A DNA stretch of 5,412 nucleotides, taken from assembly GCA_013698165.1 (NCBI GenBank), contig JACCVN010000545.1, forward strand, positions 1 through 5,412, given 5' to 3'. This DNA is from Parachlamydiaceae bacterium. Its GTDB lineage: Bacteria > Chlamydiota > Chlamydiia > Chlamydiales > Parachlamydiaceae. A model generated the notes under the pieces. It did no database searches, was not told the origin of the DNA, and worked only from the letters and a program-made list of their open reading frames with translations. Shown piece after piece: positions 1-5,412 of the stretch. The position numbers and the translations under genes were made by a program. Within the stretch, counting starts at the first letter, position 1. Each line of letters starts with the position of its first letter.

Positions 1-1520
1 GAGTCCAAGTTGGCTTTTCGATCTTCAAAGCTTTCAGGATCTTCTTTAAGATAATTAAAATAGTCGCATTTTGCGATCGTGCAAAGGACAAGTTCCCTCA
101 AAGACCCCGTCGTATACCCTTCGCGAAGCTCCTGGATCATTTGAAGGTAGCCGGCAAGGTTTAATTTTTGCTTTGCTGATAGTTTCAAAGGAGTTTTTAA
201 AGGGGCATTTTTGACAAGGGCATGACAGAAATCGAGTATGGAAAGCTCCTCTTCAGTTGCTCCCTGGCGTATTTTTTCCAGGGTAACATCGCCAAGTCCA
301 CGTTTGGGCAGATTTATCGTACGGGAGAATGCAATAAAGTCACTTCCGGAATACACAATTTTTAGATATGCTAAAATGTCTTTGACTTCGCGCCTTTGAT
401 AAAAGGAGAGTCCTCCCACAATCACATAAGGGACACGACGGCTATAGAAAAAATCTTCGAATATTCGTGACTGGGCGTGGGTGCGATAGAAGACAACCAT
501 CTGGTTCCAGGGCAGTTTGTCATGTTCATGGTGATATGTCAGGCAAGAAGCGACAAAATCGGCTTCTTCTTTATCGTTATAGCCAATAAACTGTTTGATG
601 CCAGGGCCATCGCCACGGTCGCTCCATAGTTTCTTTTCATGCCTGCTTTCGTTATGGCTGATGAGTGAATTGGCCACTTCTAAAATGTTGCTGCGGCTGC
701 GATAGTTTTGTTCTAATGGGACAACGAGGGCGCCTGGAAAATCTTGTTCAAAATTGATAATATTTTGAATTTGTGCTCCACGCCAGGAGTAAATCGATTG
801 GTCGGGATCTCCTACAACACAAAGGTTTTGTGTTTTTTCAGTCAGATACTTGATTAGAAGATATTGAGCTTCATTGGTGTCCTGATATTCATCGATTAAT
901 AAATACTGCCATCGATTTTGATAATGCTCTAAAGTATCGGGAAATTCGAAAAAGATTCTTACCGGTAAAAGTAGAAGGTCGTCAAAGTCGACAGCATTAT
1001 ATTCCTTAAGTTTTCTTTGGTAGAGGTTGAAAACTTCATATTCAGAATTTCTACTTAAATTATCTTTAAAAAGCACTAAAGGATGATTTTTAAGACCGGA
1101 GATAAAACTTTTCATTAGTTTAACGGTAGATTTTTCTTCTCCAAAACCTAACTCTAAGCAGCAACTTCGCAGCAATTTATTGGAATCCTCATCGTCATAG
1201 AGCGTATAGTCCCGGCGAAAACCCAATAGGTCGATCGAATGTCGCAAGATTCGGGACCCTAAACTATGGAATGTAGAGATTAAGACATCGCTATTTGACA
1301 TGTCCTGAACACGATTGCGCATTTCCTGAGCAGCTTTATTTGTAAAGGTAAGCCCTAAAATGTTTTTGGCGGGGATGCCATGTTTCAGGAGGTTGACAAT
1401 CCTATACGTTACCACGCGGGTTTTTCCCGACCCGGCACCCGCAAGAACTAGCAAGGGGCCTTCCAGGGTTTCTACAGCGAGGCGTTGAGGAGCATTCAAG
1501 CGATCTAAGAAATCTTCCAT
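1..1520 (-). CDS. uvrD: UvrD/PcrA-type superfamily 1 DNA helicase (3' end outside window)
   Basis: An ATP-driven 3'-to-5' DNA helicase of the UvrD/PcrA/Rep family, which acts in the cytoplasm in nucleotide excision and mismatch repair and in clearing stalled forks. Translating the minus strand from the ATG at 1520-1518 gives 506 open codons to the left edge. Helicase motifs appear in order: Q motif around Q12 (NAPQRLAV), Walker A GAGSGKT at 28-34, motif Ia LTFTNKAAQEM at 57-67, Walker B LIDEYQDTN at 208-216, motif III VVGDPDQSIYSWRGA at 235-249, motif IV LEQNYRS at 269-275, then YRTHAQSR (345-352) and FYQRREVKD (373-381). Family members are usually about 650-750 residues, so the C-terminal part with motifs V and VI lies left of the window. 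The start is supported because the Q motif begins about ten residues in, as in the family. A weak purine stretch, GGAAAAG, sits 8 nt upstream (1529-1535). Rep or PcrA naming is possible; the family is certain, the exact orthologue is not. Confidence 0.95.
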   Translation of the reverse strand, partial: MEDFLDRLNAPQRLAVETLEGPLLVLAGAGSGKTRVVTYRIVNLLKHGIPAKNILGLTFTNKAAQEMRNRVQDMSNSDVLISTFHSLGSRILRHSIDLLGFRRDYTLYDDEDSNKLLRSCCLELGFGEEKSTVKLMKSFISGLKNHPLVLFKDNLSRNSEYEVFNLYQRKLKEYNAVDFDDLLLLPVRIFFEFPDTLEHYQNRWQYLLIDEYQDTNEAQYLLIKYLTEKTQNLCVVGDPDQSIYSWRGAQIQNIINFEQDFPGALVVPLEQNYRSRSNILEVANSLISHNESRHEKKLWSDRGDGPGIKQFIGYNDKEEADFVASCLTYHHEHDKLPWNQMVVFYRTHAQSRIFEDFFYSRRVPYVIVGGLSFYQRREVKDILAYLKIVYSGSDFIAFSRTINLPKRGLGDVTLEKIRQGATEEELSILDFCHALVKNAPLKTPLKLSAKQKLNLAGYLQMIQELREGYTTGSLRELVLCTIAKCDYFNYLKEDPESFEDRKANLD

Positions 1521-1793
1521 ATAACGTTCTTTTCCATGTGGACAGAAAATTCATTCGTAAAATCTATTTATTGAATTTTCTTATGTTTTGTTGTACTTTG
1601 GCGTGGACCAAATGGGGAATTTCAACTAAAGGCCGGTATTGTGCTTCTATTAATTATTTAGTTGGATCTTTGATCTCAAAGAGCCGGGAATGGGGAACAT
1701 TTTTTCAAAGAAATCTTGGCAATTTCTTACTTCTTTGTTATTATCACTTATGAAAAAATGTCTTCGGCACAGCGATTAAGATCACTACCTTTC

Positions 1794-1821
1794 TTATCAT
1801 ATTAGCCTAAAATGGTAATAA
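1794..1821 (+). promoter_or_regulatory. Candidate promoter for the CocE-like hydrolase
   Basis: TTATCA (1794-1799) and TAATAA (1816-1821) are separated by 16 nt and resemble sigma-70 -35 and -10 boxes. A start site near 1828 would give a leader of roughly 50 nt before the ATG at 1877. Each box is only a partial match, and the region is AT-rich, where such matches occur by chance. A perfect -35-like TTGACA at 1841-1846 has no usable -10 partner at the right distance. Confidence 0.3.
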
Positions 1822-1858
1822 AATCAAGGGCCGCGCTATCTTGACAAAGGTCGACTTT

Positions 1859-1867
1859 AAGGAAGGA
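1859..1867 (+). promoter_or_regulatory. Ribosome binding site that decides the hydrolase start
   Basis: The purine run AAGGAAGGA contains two good Shine-Dalgarno cores and ends 9 nt before the ATG at 1877. The alternative in-frame TTG at 1841 has no comparable site upstream; the bases before it are CCGCGCTATC. The ribosome binding site would fall inside the coding region if TTG were used. This supports starting at 1877, which also leaves a textbook signal peptide at the very N-terminus. Confidence 0.8.
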
Positions 1868-1876
1868 TTTACAAAA

Positions 1877-3511
1877 ATGTTTAAGCACTATTTCAATGGG
1901 TATTTCTCTTGCCTGATATTCTTGCTATGTTTTTGGACCTATGCATTTACAGGAGTCCACGCATTTGTTGCAGAGGAAATTACTCCTGACCAAACAGTAA
2001 TGATAAAAATGAAGGATGGCACTCAGCTGCCTACAGATCTATATCTTCCTAATCTGGAGGCTAAAAATCTTCCTTGTATTTTACTGCGCAGCCCTGCAGG
2101 TCGCTTCTGTCGTACAGCAACACCGGTGGCAGCCTTTGCAAAACTTGGCTATCTCGTCGCCATTCAAGATACCCGTAGTGCGATAGATCTTGAGGGCAAA
2201 ACCCTGCCTTATACTGCAGATAATTGGCTTGATGAGCAAGATGGGCATGAAACTCTTCAGTGGCTTGCTAAAAGTCCATTAACTAATGGAAAAATAGGAA
2301 CGATGGGTTTTTCCGCGATGGGCATTACTCAGCAACTCATGGCTCCTTTTGCCCCGGATAGTTTGAAATGTCAATATATTGGAACTGCCCCTGCAAGTTT
2401 GTTTCACCATGCCATCTTCCCCTCAGGGGTTTTTCTCAAGCATCAAGTGGAAACTTGGCTTGGATATTATGCCAAAGACCCCGGTGTATGCAGCTTTGTG
2501 GCCAATCAATATTTAAATGATCGTTTTTGGCTAAGTTTTGATGTCCGCAATGTGGCTCAAAATGTCACATCGCCAGCAATTCATCAAGCGGGATGGTACG
2601 ATACCTTTCTACAGGGGAGTATTGAGGGTTTTCTTGCTCGCCAAGAACATGGAGGCGATGGGGCCAAAGGGCAGCAGAAGCTTATCATTGGTCCATGGAC
2701 TCATTTTTGGCCGCTGAGTTCAAAGCTTGGAGATTTTGAAGTGCCGGAAGCCGGCAAAGTGGTTCCTTTTGAAATGGGCCCTTACAAACTATTTGAGTAT
2801 TATCTCAAAGGGATTGATAACGGTGTAGATAAATTCCCTGCAGTGTTTTACTATGTTATGGGACCCTTCGATGGTACGCCTTCAAAAGGAAATATATGGA
2901 AATTCGCAGACAAATGGCCTGTAGATTCAATACAAACATCATACTATTTAGCTGAAAATAAATCCCTTTCACTAGAAAAACCTGCTACCGATGCGAAAAT
3001 GAGCTATCGATATGATCCCACAAATTTAGTTCCTACATTGGGGGGTCTCAATCTCTTTTTGGACGCGGGGCCTATAGATCAACGTCCTATCGAAAGTCGG
3101 GATGATGTATTGGTATTCTCGACCGAGCCTCTAGATCGCGATACTGAAATTACCGGACGCATTATGGCTAAAATCTTTCTCAGCCCTCATGTCGATGGCG
3201 CCACAATCGCAATGCGCCTTTCAGATGTTTATCCAGATGGCCGCAGTCTTATTGTGGGTGACGGAATTTATCGTAAGGGAAAGAATTTGAAAACTTCTCA
3301 AGCAATTGATCCCAGTAAACCCGCAGAGATTGACGTCGACCTTTGGTCTACAAGCATGGTCTTTGCTAAGGGACATCGAATTCGCATTTCCATTTCTGGT
3401 TCCAATTATCCACGTTATGAAGATGCAAAAGTGGGGGCCTTAACTAATATTATCCATCTCGGAAAGAATTATCCATCAAGGATCATATTGCCTGTGGTGC
3501 CCGCCACCTAA
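1877..3511 (+). CDS. Exported CocE/NonD (S15-like) serine hydrolase
   Basis: A predicted 544-residue alpha/beta-hydrolase of the CocE/NonD family, related to cocaine esterase and X-Pro dipeptidyl-peptidases, cleaving an unknown ester or amide. Residues 1-29 form a signal peptide: basic start MFKH, hydrophobic core, and probable cleavage after VHA (27-29) or FVA (30-32), so it acts outside the cytoplasm. The catalytic triad is visible as Ser146 in GFSAMG (144-149), Asp242 in GWYDTF (239-244) and His276 in GPWTH (272-276). The C-terminal jelly-roll domain (about 340-544) has the family signatures LSDVYPDGRS and GHRIRISISGSNYPR and ends with SRIILPVVP, so the protein is full length. Oddly, the tyrosine that forms the oxyanion hole in cocaine esterase (Arg-Asn-Pro-Tyr) is Ala74 here (RSPAGR), and the residue after the nucleophile is Ala147 instead of the usual Tyr. 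The start could be extended 12 codons to TTG 1841, which is less likely. Its stop overlaps the stop of the convergent gene. The family call is firm; the substrate is unknown. Confidence 0.9.
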   Translation: MFKHYFNGYFSCLIFLLCFWTYAFTGVHAFVAEEITPDQTVMIKMKDGTQLPTDLYLPNLEAKNLPCILLRSPAGRFCRTATPVAAFAKLGYLVAIQDTRSAIDLEGKTLPYTADNWLDEQDGHETLQWLAKSPLTNGKIGTMGFSAMGITQQLMAPFAPDSLKCQYIGTAPASLFHHAIFPSGVFLKHQVETWLGYYAKDPGVCSFVANQYLNDRFWLSFDVRNVAQNVTSPAIHQAGWYDTFLQGSIEGFLARQEHGGDGAKGQQKLIIGPWTHFWPLSSKLGDFEVPEAGKVVPFEMGPYKLFEYYLKGIDNGVDKFPAVFYYVMGPFDGTPSKGNIWKFADKWPVDSIQTSYYLAENKSLSLEKPATDAKMSYRYDPTNLVPTLGGLNLFLDAGPIDQRPIESRDDVLVFSTEPLDRDTEITGRIMAKIFLSPHVDGATIAMRLSDVYPDGRSLIVGDGIYRKGKNLKTSQAIDPSKPAEIDVDLWSTSMVFAKGHRIRISISGSNYPRYEDAKVGALTNIIHLGKNYPSRIILPVVPAT

Positions 3512-4422
3512 ATCTTCCCTTTGACATAGTCGTAGGTGAAAAATGCGCCCTTAACCAAGAGGGGAATAGCGACCATTGTCACTACTGAAGCAACAGGATG
3601 AATCCCCCCGACCCATAATGCAAGAAAATCGTGGCCATTTCCGGCCGAAGCCCACAAAGCTGAAATTGCATAAAGTGCATGCTGCGCTATGCTAGCGATC
3701 GCCATGACATTCAAATAACGGCTGAGTTCTGGGCATTTATCTTTTAAAAGATGAGCTACTCCCAAATTGACGGCTGCAAATAAAATGGAAGCTGCAGCAC
3801 CTGCAGCGGACACGATAAGCCCTGAGGCCTTTTCGCCAATAGCGTTCCCTAAAGGAGTTAAGGTTTGGTTAAAAAATGTTGTGGCTCCTCCTTCTAAAGG
3901 CATCACTTCAACGGTAGGGCTGTGCTCGCTTGCATATAACAGGGTAGCGGCTAAAGCATGGCCTCCTTCATGGACTAATACATCTCTGGTTGTTAAATCA
4001 AGAACAGAGAAAGATATGGGTGCCAGGTACTGTAAAAAAGAGATAACTGTTTCATTTCTTTTCACAGCTTTTTCAGCTTGTTTGGTGTGTATGTTCTTAA
4101 GATTTTCCGTTTTATATGTCAGGGCGCCAATCCCACTACGAATCAACGTATTAATAGCGACCACAGCGACAGCCGTGCCTAGTACGGTTGCCATTCCTAT
4201 AGGCGTTGCAACAAAAGCACAGGTGATTCCTGCAAGTACAAGGCTGATCGCTAGTTCTTTCAAAGAACTGAGGGCCACAGATTTTATAATTTCATGTTTT
4301 AAATCTGGAGTATTGATCGTTTTAGTTTTGCAGTCTTTATTCGTGTTGATCGCGGCTGGCGGATAATATGTCTTATAAAATTTAAATTGAGGTTGGTTAA
4401 TTGTCGGTGCTAAACATGTCAT
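3508..4422 (-). CDS. Multi-pass membrane protein with HEGGH motif, M50/M50B-like metalloprotease candidate
   Basis: A 304-residue protein with no name I recognise. It contains HEGGHALAATLLY starting at His151, a match to the zinc-binding HExxH of metalloproteases placed in a hydrophobic helix (about 132-164). The layout after it resembles M50/site-2-protease-like proteins: a Gly-rich strand LEGGATTFF (176-184), a small-residue helix SAAGAAASILFAAVNLG (205-221), further hydrophobic segments at about 238-258 and 267-293, and Asp265 in GNGHDFLAL as a possible third zinc ligand. Such proteases cut substrates within or beside the membrane. The N-terminus (1-45) is polar and rich in Asn, Thr, Lys and Pro, with no signal peptide. 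It is followed by two closely spaced hydrophobic stretches (57-72 and 75-92) resembling the two-lobed domain of chlamydial Inc proteins. The ATG at 4422 lies about 38 nt downstream of the predicted transcription start; its ribosome binding site is weak (AAAGAG, 10 nt away). The gene is real; protease activity is inferred. Confidence 0.8.
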   Translation of the reverse strand: MTCLAPTINQPQFKFYKTYYPPAAINTNKDCKTKTINTPDLKHEIIKSVALSSLKELAISLVLAGITCAFVATPIGMATVLGTAVAVVAINTLIRSGIGALTYKTENLKNIHTKQAEKAVKRNETVISFLQYLAPISFSVLDLTTRDVLVHEGGHALAATLLYASEHSPTVEVMPLEGGATTFFNQTLTPLGNAIGEKASGLIVSAAGAAASILFAAVNLGVAHLLKDKCPELSRYLNVMAIASIAQHALYAISALWASAGNGHDFLALWVGGIHPVASVVTMVAIPLLVKGAFFTYDYVKGKI

Positions 4423-4466
4423 AATTTTTCTACTCTTTAGTTTAAAGTGTATTAAATAAAAACACT

Positions 4467-4495
4467 ATTATAGAGTAATTAGAGTTAATTGTAAA
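4467..4495 (-). promoter_or_regulatory. Strong sigma-70-type promoter for the HEGGH membrane protein
   Basis: On the minus strand, TTTACA (4490-4495) is followed by a 17-nt spacer and a perfect TATAAT (4467-4472). Only one base differs from the -35/-10 consensus, and the spacing is optimal. Transcription would start near 4460, giving a short leader of about 38 nt before the ATG at 4422. The spacer holds a near-repeat (AGAGTAATT then AGAGTTAATT on the plus strand, 4472-4490). The word TTTAAAGTG flanks the promoter on both sides (4441-4449 and 4504-4512) and may be an operator or chance. A short dyad AGTGT/ACACT (4446-4450, 4462-4466) spans the leader start. The promoter implies the gene is transcribed independently of the acetyltransferase upstream. 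Confidence 0.75.
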
Positions 4496-4574
4496 GGTTT
4501 TAATTTAAAGTGGGATGGGCTCATGAACTATAGGGACAAAGATGGGCTGAAATCGATGAACATTGAACCTATGG

Positions 4575-4711
4575 AAATGGACTAAATTGACGGTTTGTCA
4601 TTTGAACTAACGTAAAGGTGATTATAAATGTCCCTGTACACTTCCAAATGTCCATGCTCGTCCATATGTGTCATATGTGTCCATTTAGCTTATTCAGCCT
4701 TTAGTCCATTT
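4575..4711. repeat. Perfect 12-bp inverted repeat
   Basis: AAATGGACTAAA at 4575-4586 is exactly reverse-complementary to TTTAGTCCATTT at 4700-4711, with 113 bp between the arms. Matching stops at both ends of the arms. The right arm encodes the Lys-Trp-Thr-Lys end of the acetyltransferase, so that arm is constrained by coding. No target-site duplication is apparent. Confidence 0.55.
4663..4680. repeat. Tandem 9-bp repeat, two copies of CATATGTGT
   Basis: CATATGTGT occurs twice in direct succession (4663-4671 and 4672-4680), immediately bordered by GTCCAT words. Because each copy begins with the palindrome CATATG, the two can also pair with each other as a 6-bp stem with a 3-nt loop. It lies just downstream of the acetyltransferase stop, but without a U-run it is not a standard terminator. 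Confidence 0.6.
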
Positions 4712-5412
4712 TGTGCGTGTATATGCAATGCGGAAACCCTTTTTTTCTGCATTTTTTTGGGACTGACTGCCTGGACTTGCTGCCATCATAGCTAAAGTGC
4801 ATCCTTGGTGTGCAGCGTAATCTAAACGCGCTTCTAGCAAACCATTTTGAGCTCCACGGTTGCGTCCTTCGGGGATTGTGCTTGCTCCAGCTAGAAGTGC
4901 AATGTCGTTATCGATATAGAGCATTCCGGTAGCTATTGCTTTGCCATCGAGTTCAGCAAGAAATGGCCTCGCATCGACACTATTTACTGCAATTTGCCCA
5001 AACTGAAACATGAAATCAGAAAGGCCAGGCATTTCTGTGCTCCACCCTTCCGCAGATGTGTGTGCCCATAGATCTCTTTCTTCTACTTTTAATATGCGAG
5101 TATTGATCTCTTGGCTCTTTGTGGTGATTGATAAAACATCCTTGATTAGGGGAAGATACATGACGGTTGTCATTTCTATTGGCCTATAGCCACGATTATG
5201 AAGTATCTGAATATGTGCCGGGTCTGTCAAAGGACTGACCTCATGCATAATGGGTGCGTTATGTTTATGGTAAAATGCTTCTATCTCGTCAAGTTGAGAA
5301 TGGGTAATATCTTCAAAGAGGCCTAAACCAAATGTTTGTGTCAATGGTGAGTCTACACCATCATACATTGCATATGTCCCTTTAACATCTATCCATTCTA
5401 CACCATTATTTG
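4694..5412 (-). CDS. GNAT-family N-acetyltransferase (5' end outside window)
   Basis: A cytosolic acetyl-CoA-dependent acyltransferase of the GNAT superfamily; the acceptor is unknown. Numbering from an internal ATG at 5368-5366, the last 224 residues contain the acetyl-CoA-binding motif A region IPEGRNRGAQNGLLEARLDY (165-184), with the pyrophosphate loop Arg-Asn-Arg-Gly-Ala. The strand TLAMMAASPGSQ (191-202) and a motif-B-like NAEKKGFRIAYTR (206-218) follow. The first 75 or so residues look like the end of a second, degenerate GNAT fold, as in tandem-GNAT proteins. The ATG at 5368 is probably not the true start: the frame stays open to the right edge, reading NGVEWIDVKGTYA just before it, and this runs smoothly into MYDGVDSPLTQTFGLGLFE, which looks like the interior of such proteins. 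An AAAGG about 10 nt upstream of that ATG leaves an internal start possible. The stop TGA is at 4696-4694. Confidence 0.85.
   Translation of the reverse strand, partial: NNGVEWIDVKGTYAMYDGVDSPLTQTFGLGLFEDITHSQLDEIEAFYHKHNAPIMHEVSPLTDPAHIQILHNRGYRPIEMTTVMYLPLIKDVLSITTKSQEINTRILKVEERDLWAHTSAEGWSTEMPGLSDFMFQFGQIAVNSVDARPFLAELDGKAIATGMLYIDNDIALLAGASTIPEGRNRGAQNGLLEARLDYAAHQGCTLAMMAASPGSQSQKNAEKKGFRIAYTRTKWTKG

Larger units (their letters stand above)
1521..1876. other. Non-coding gap between divergent helicase and hydrolase genes
   Basis: This 356-nt AT-rich stretch separates two divergently transcribed genes, so promoters for both should lie here. I see no tRNA, riboswitch or convincing protein gene. 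Small dyads are present: CTTTGA-TC-TCAAAG at 1668-1681, and a 7-bp stem AAGAAAT/ATTTCTT at 1708-1714 and 1722-1728 with a 7-nt loop. The first dyad contains a minus-strand TTGAGA (1674-1679), followed 15 nt later by AATAAT (1653-1658). This could be a helicase promoter, but the spacing is short and the leader would be about 130 nt, so support is weak. A 71-codon open frame on the plus strand (GTG at 1538 to 1753) lacks a ribosome binding site and is most likely chance. Confidence 0.6.
4514..4711. repeat. Short-word repeat patch built on GTCCAT/ATGGAC
   Basis: The stretch between the two minus-strand genes is built from recurring short words. GTCCAT occurs at 4650-4655, 4660-4665, 4679-4684 and 4704-4709, with a related GTCC at 4630-4633. 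Its reverse complement ATGGAC occurs at 4577-4582. GATGGGCT occurs at 4514-4521 and 4541-4548, each followed by ATGAAC (4523-4528, 4556-4561). GGGACA (4533-4538) is mirrored by TGTCCC (4629-4634). The left half thus carries the purine-rich orientation and the right half its complement. The patch runs about 18 bases into the 3' end of the acetyltransferase gene. No element family is recognised. Confidence 0.5.

Noticed and set aside
1708..1728. AAGAAAT/ATTTCTT stem as a terminator or riboswitch element
   Set aside because: The stem is AT-rich and short, lies between divergent promoters where no terminator is expected, and no conserved riboswitch core surrounds it.
1538..1753. 71-codon plus-strand frame in the divergent gap
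   Set aside because: It starts with GTG, has no ribosome binding site, shows no recognisable motif, and its composition looks like translated AT-rich non-coding DNA. It also overlaps the likely promoter region of the helicase.
1841..1846. TTGACA as a -35 promoter box
   Set aside because: The bases about 17 nt downstream (around AGGATT) do not resemble a -10 box, and transcription would begin at or after the chosen ATG.
1877..1966. Lipoprotein signal on the hydrolase
   Set aside because: The cysteines in the hydrophobic core are not preceded by a proper lipobox (small residue at -1), while VHA and FVA give ordinary signal peptidase I sites.
3493..3508. GGTG/CACC stem near the hydrolase stop as a terminator
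   Set aside because: The stem is only 4 bp and no U-run follows on either strand.
3767..4366. 199-codon plus-strand frame
   Set aside because: It lies entirely antisense to the HEGGH membrane protein gene, which has a strong promoter and coherent motifs. The plus-strand product has no motif of its own, so it is a shadow.

Overview
The window comes from a bacterium of moderate-to-low GC content with compact coding and Shine-Dalgarno-type translation starts. No RNA gene, CRISPR array, transposase or integrase is visible. Lineage cannot be fixed from sequence alone. The Asn/Thr/Lys-rich N-terminus followed by a two-lobed hydrophobic hairpin in the 3508-4422 protein resembles proteins of amoeba-associated Chlamydiae. 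That placement is a weak inference.

Layout: (1) positions 1-1520, minus strand, hold the N-terminal two thirds of a UvrD/PcrA-type superfamily 1 DNA helicase whose 3' end lies left of the window. (2) 1521-1876 is a 356-nt non-coding gap between divergent genes. (3) 1877-3511, plus strand, encodes an exported CocE/NonD (X-Pro dipeptidyl-peptidase S15-like) serine hydrolase. Its start is best placed at an ATG with a strong ribosome binding site rather than at an upstream TTG. (4) 3508-4422, minus strand, encodes a multi-pass membrane protein with an HEGGH zinc-protease motif, resembling M50/M50B-like intramembrane metalloproteases. The two convergent genes overlap through their stop codons. (5) 4423-4693 carries a very good sigma-70-type promoter for that protein and a patch of short repeats. 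(6) 4694 to the right edge, minus strand, is a GNAT acetyltransferase whose reading frame continues past the window edge.

The genes do not form an evident pathway. The helicase is a DNA repair/replication enzyme, the CocE-like hydrolase is probably exported, the M50-like protein is probably membrane-embedded, and the GNAT protein is probably cytosolic. Only the last two share a strand, and a strong promoter between them suggests they are transcribed separately. The items most worth following are the M50-like protein with its Inc-like N-terminal hydrophobic hairpin, the hydrolase lacking the usual oxyanion-hole tyrosine, and the repeat patch at 4514-4711.
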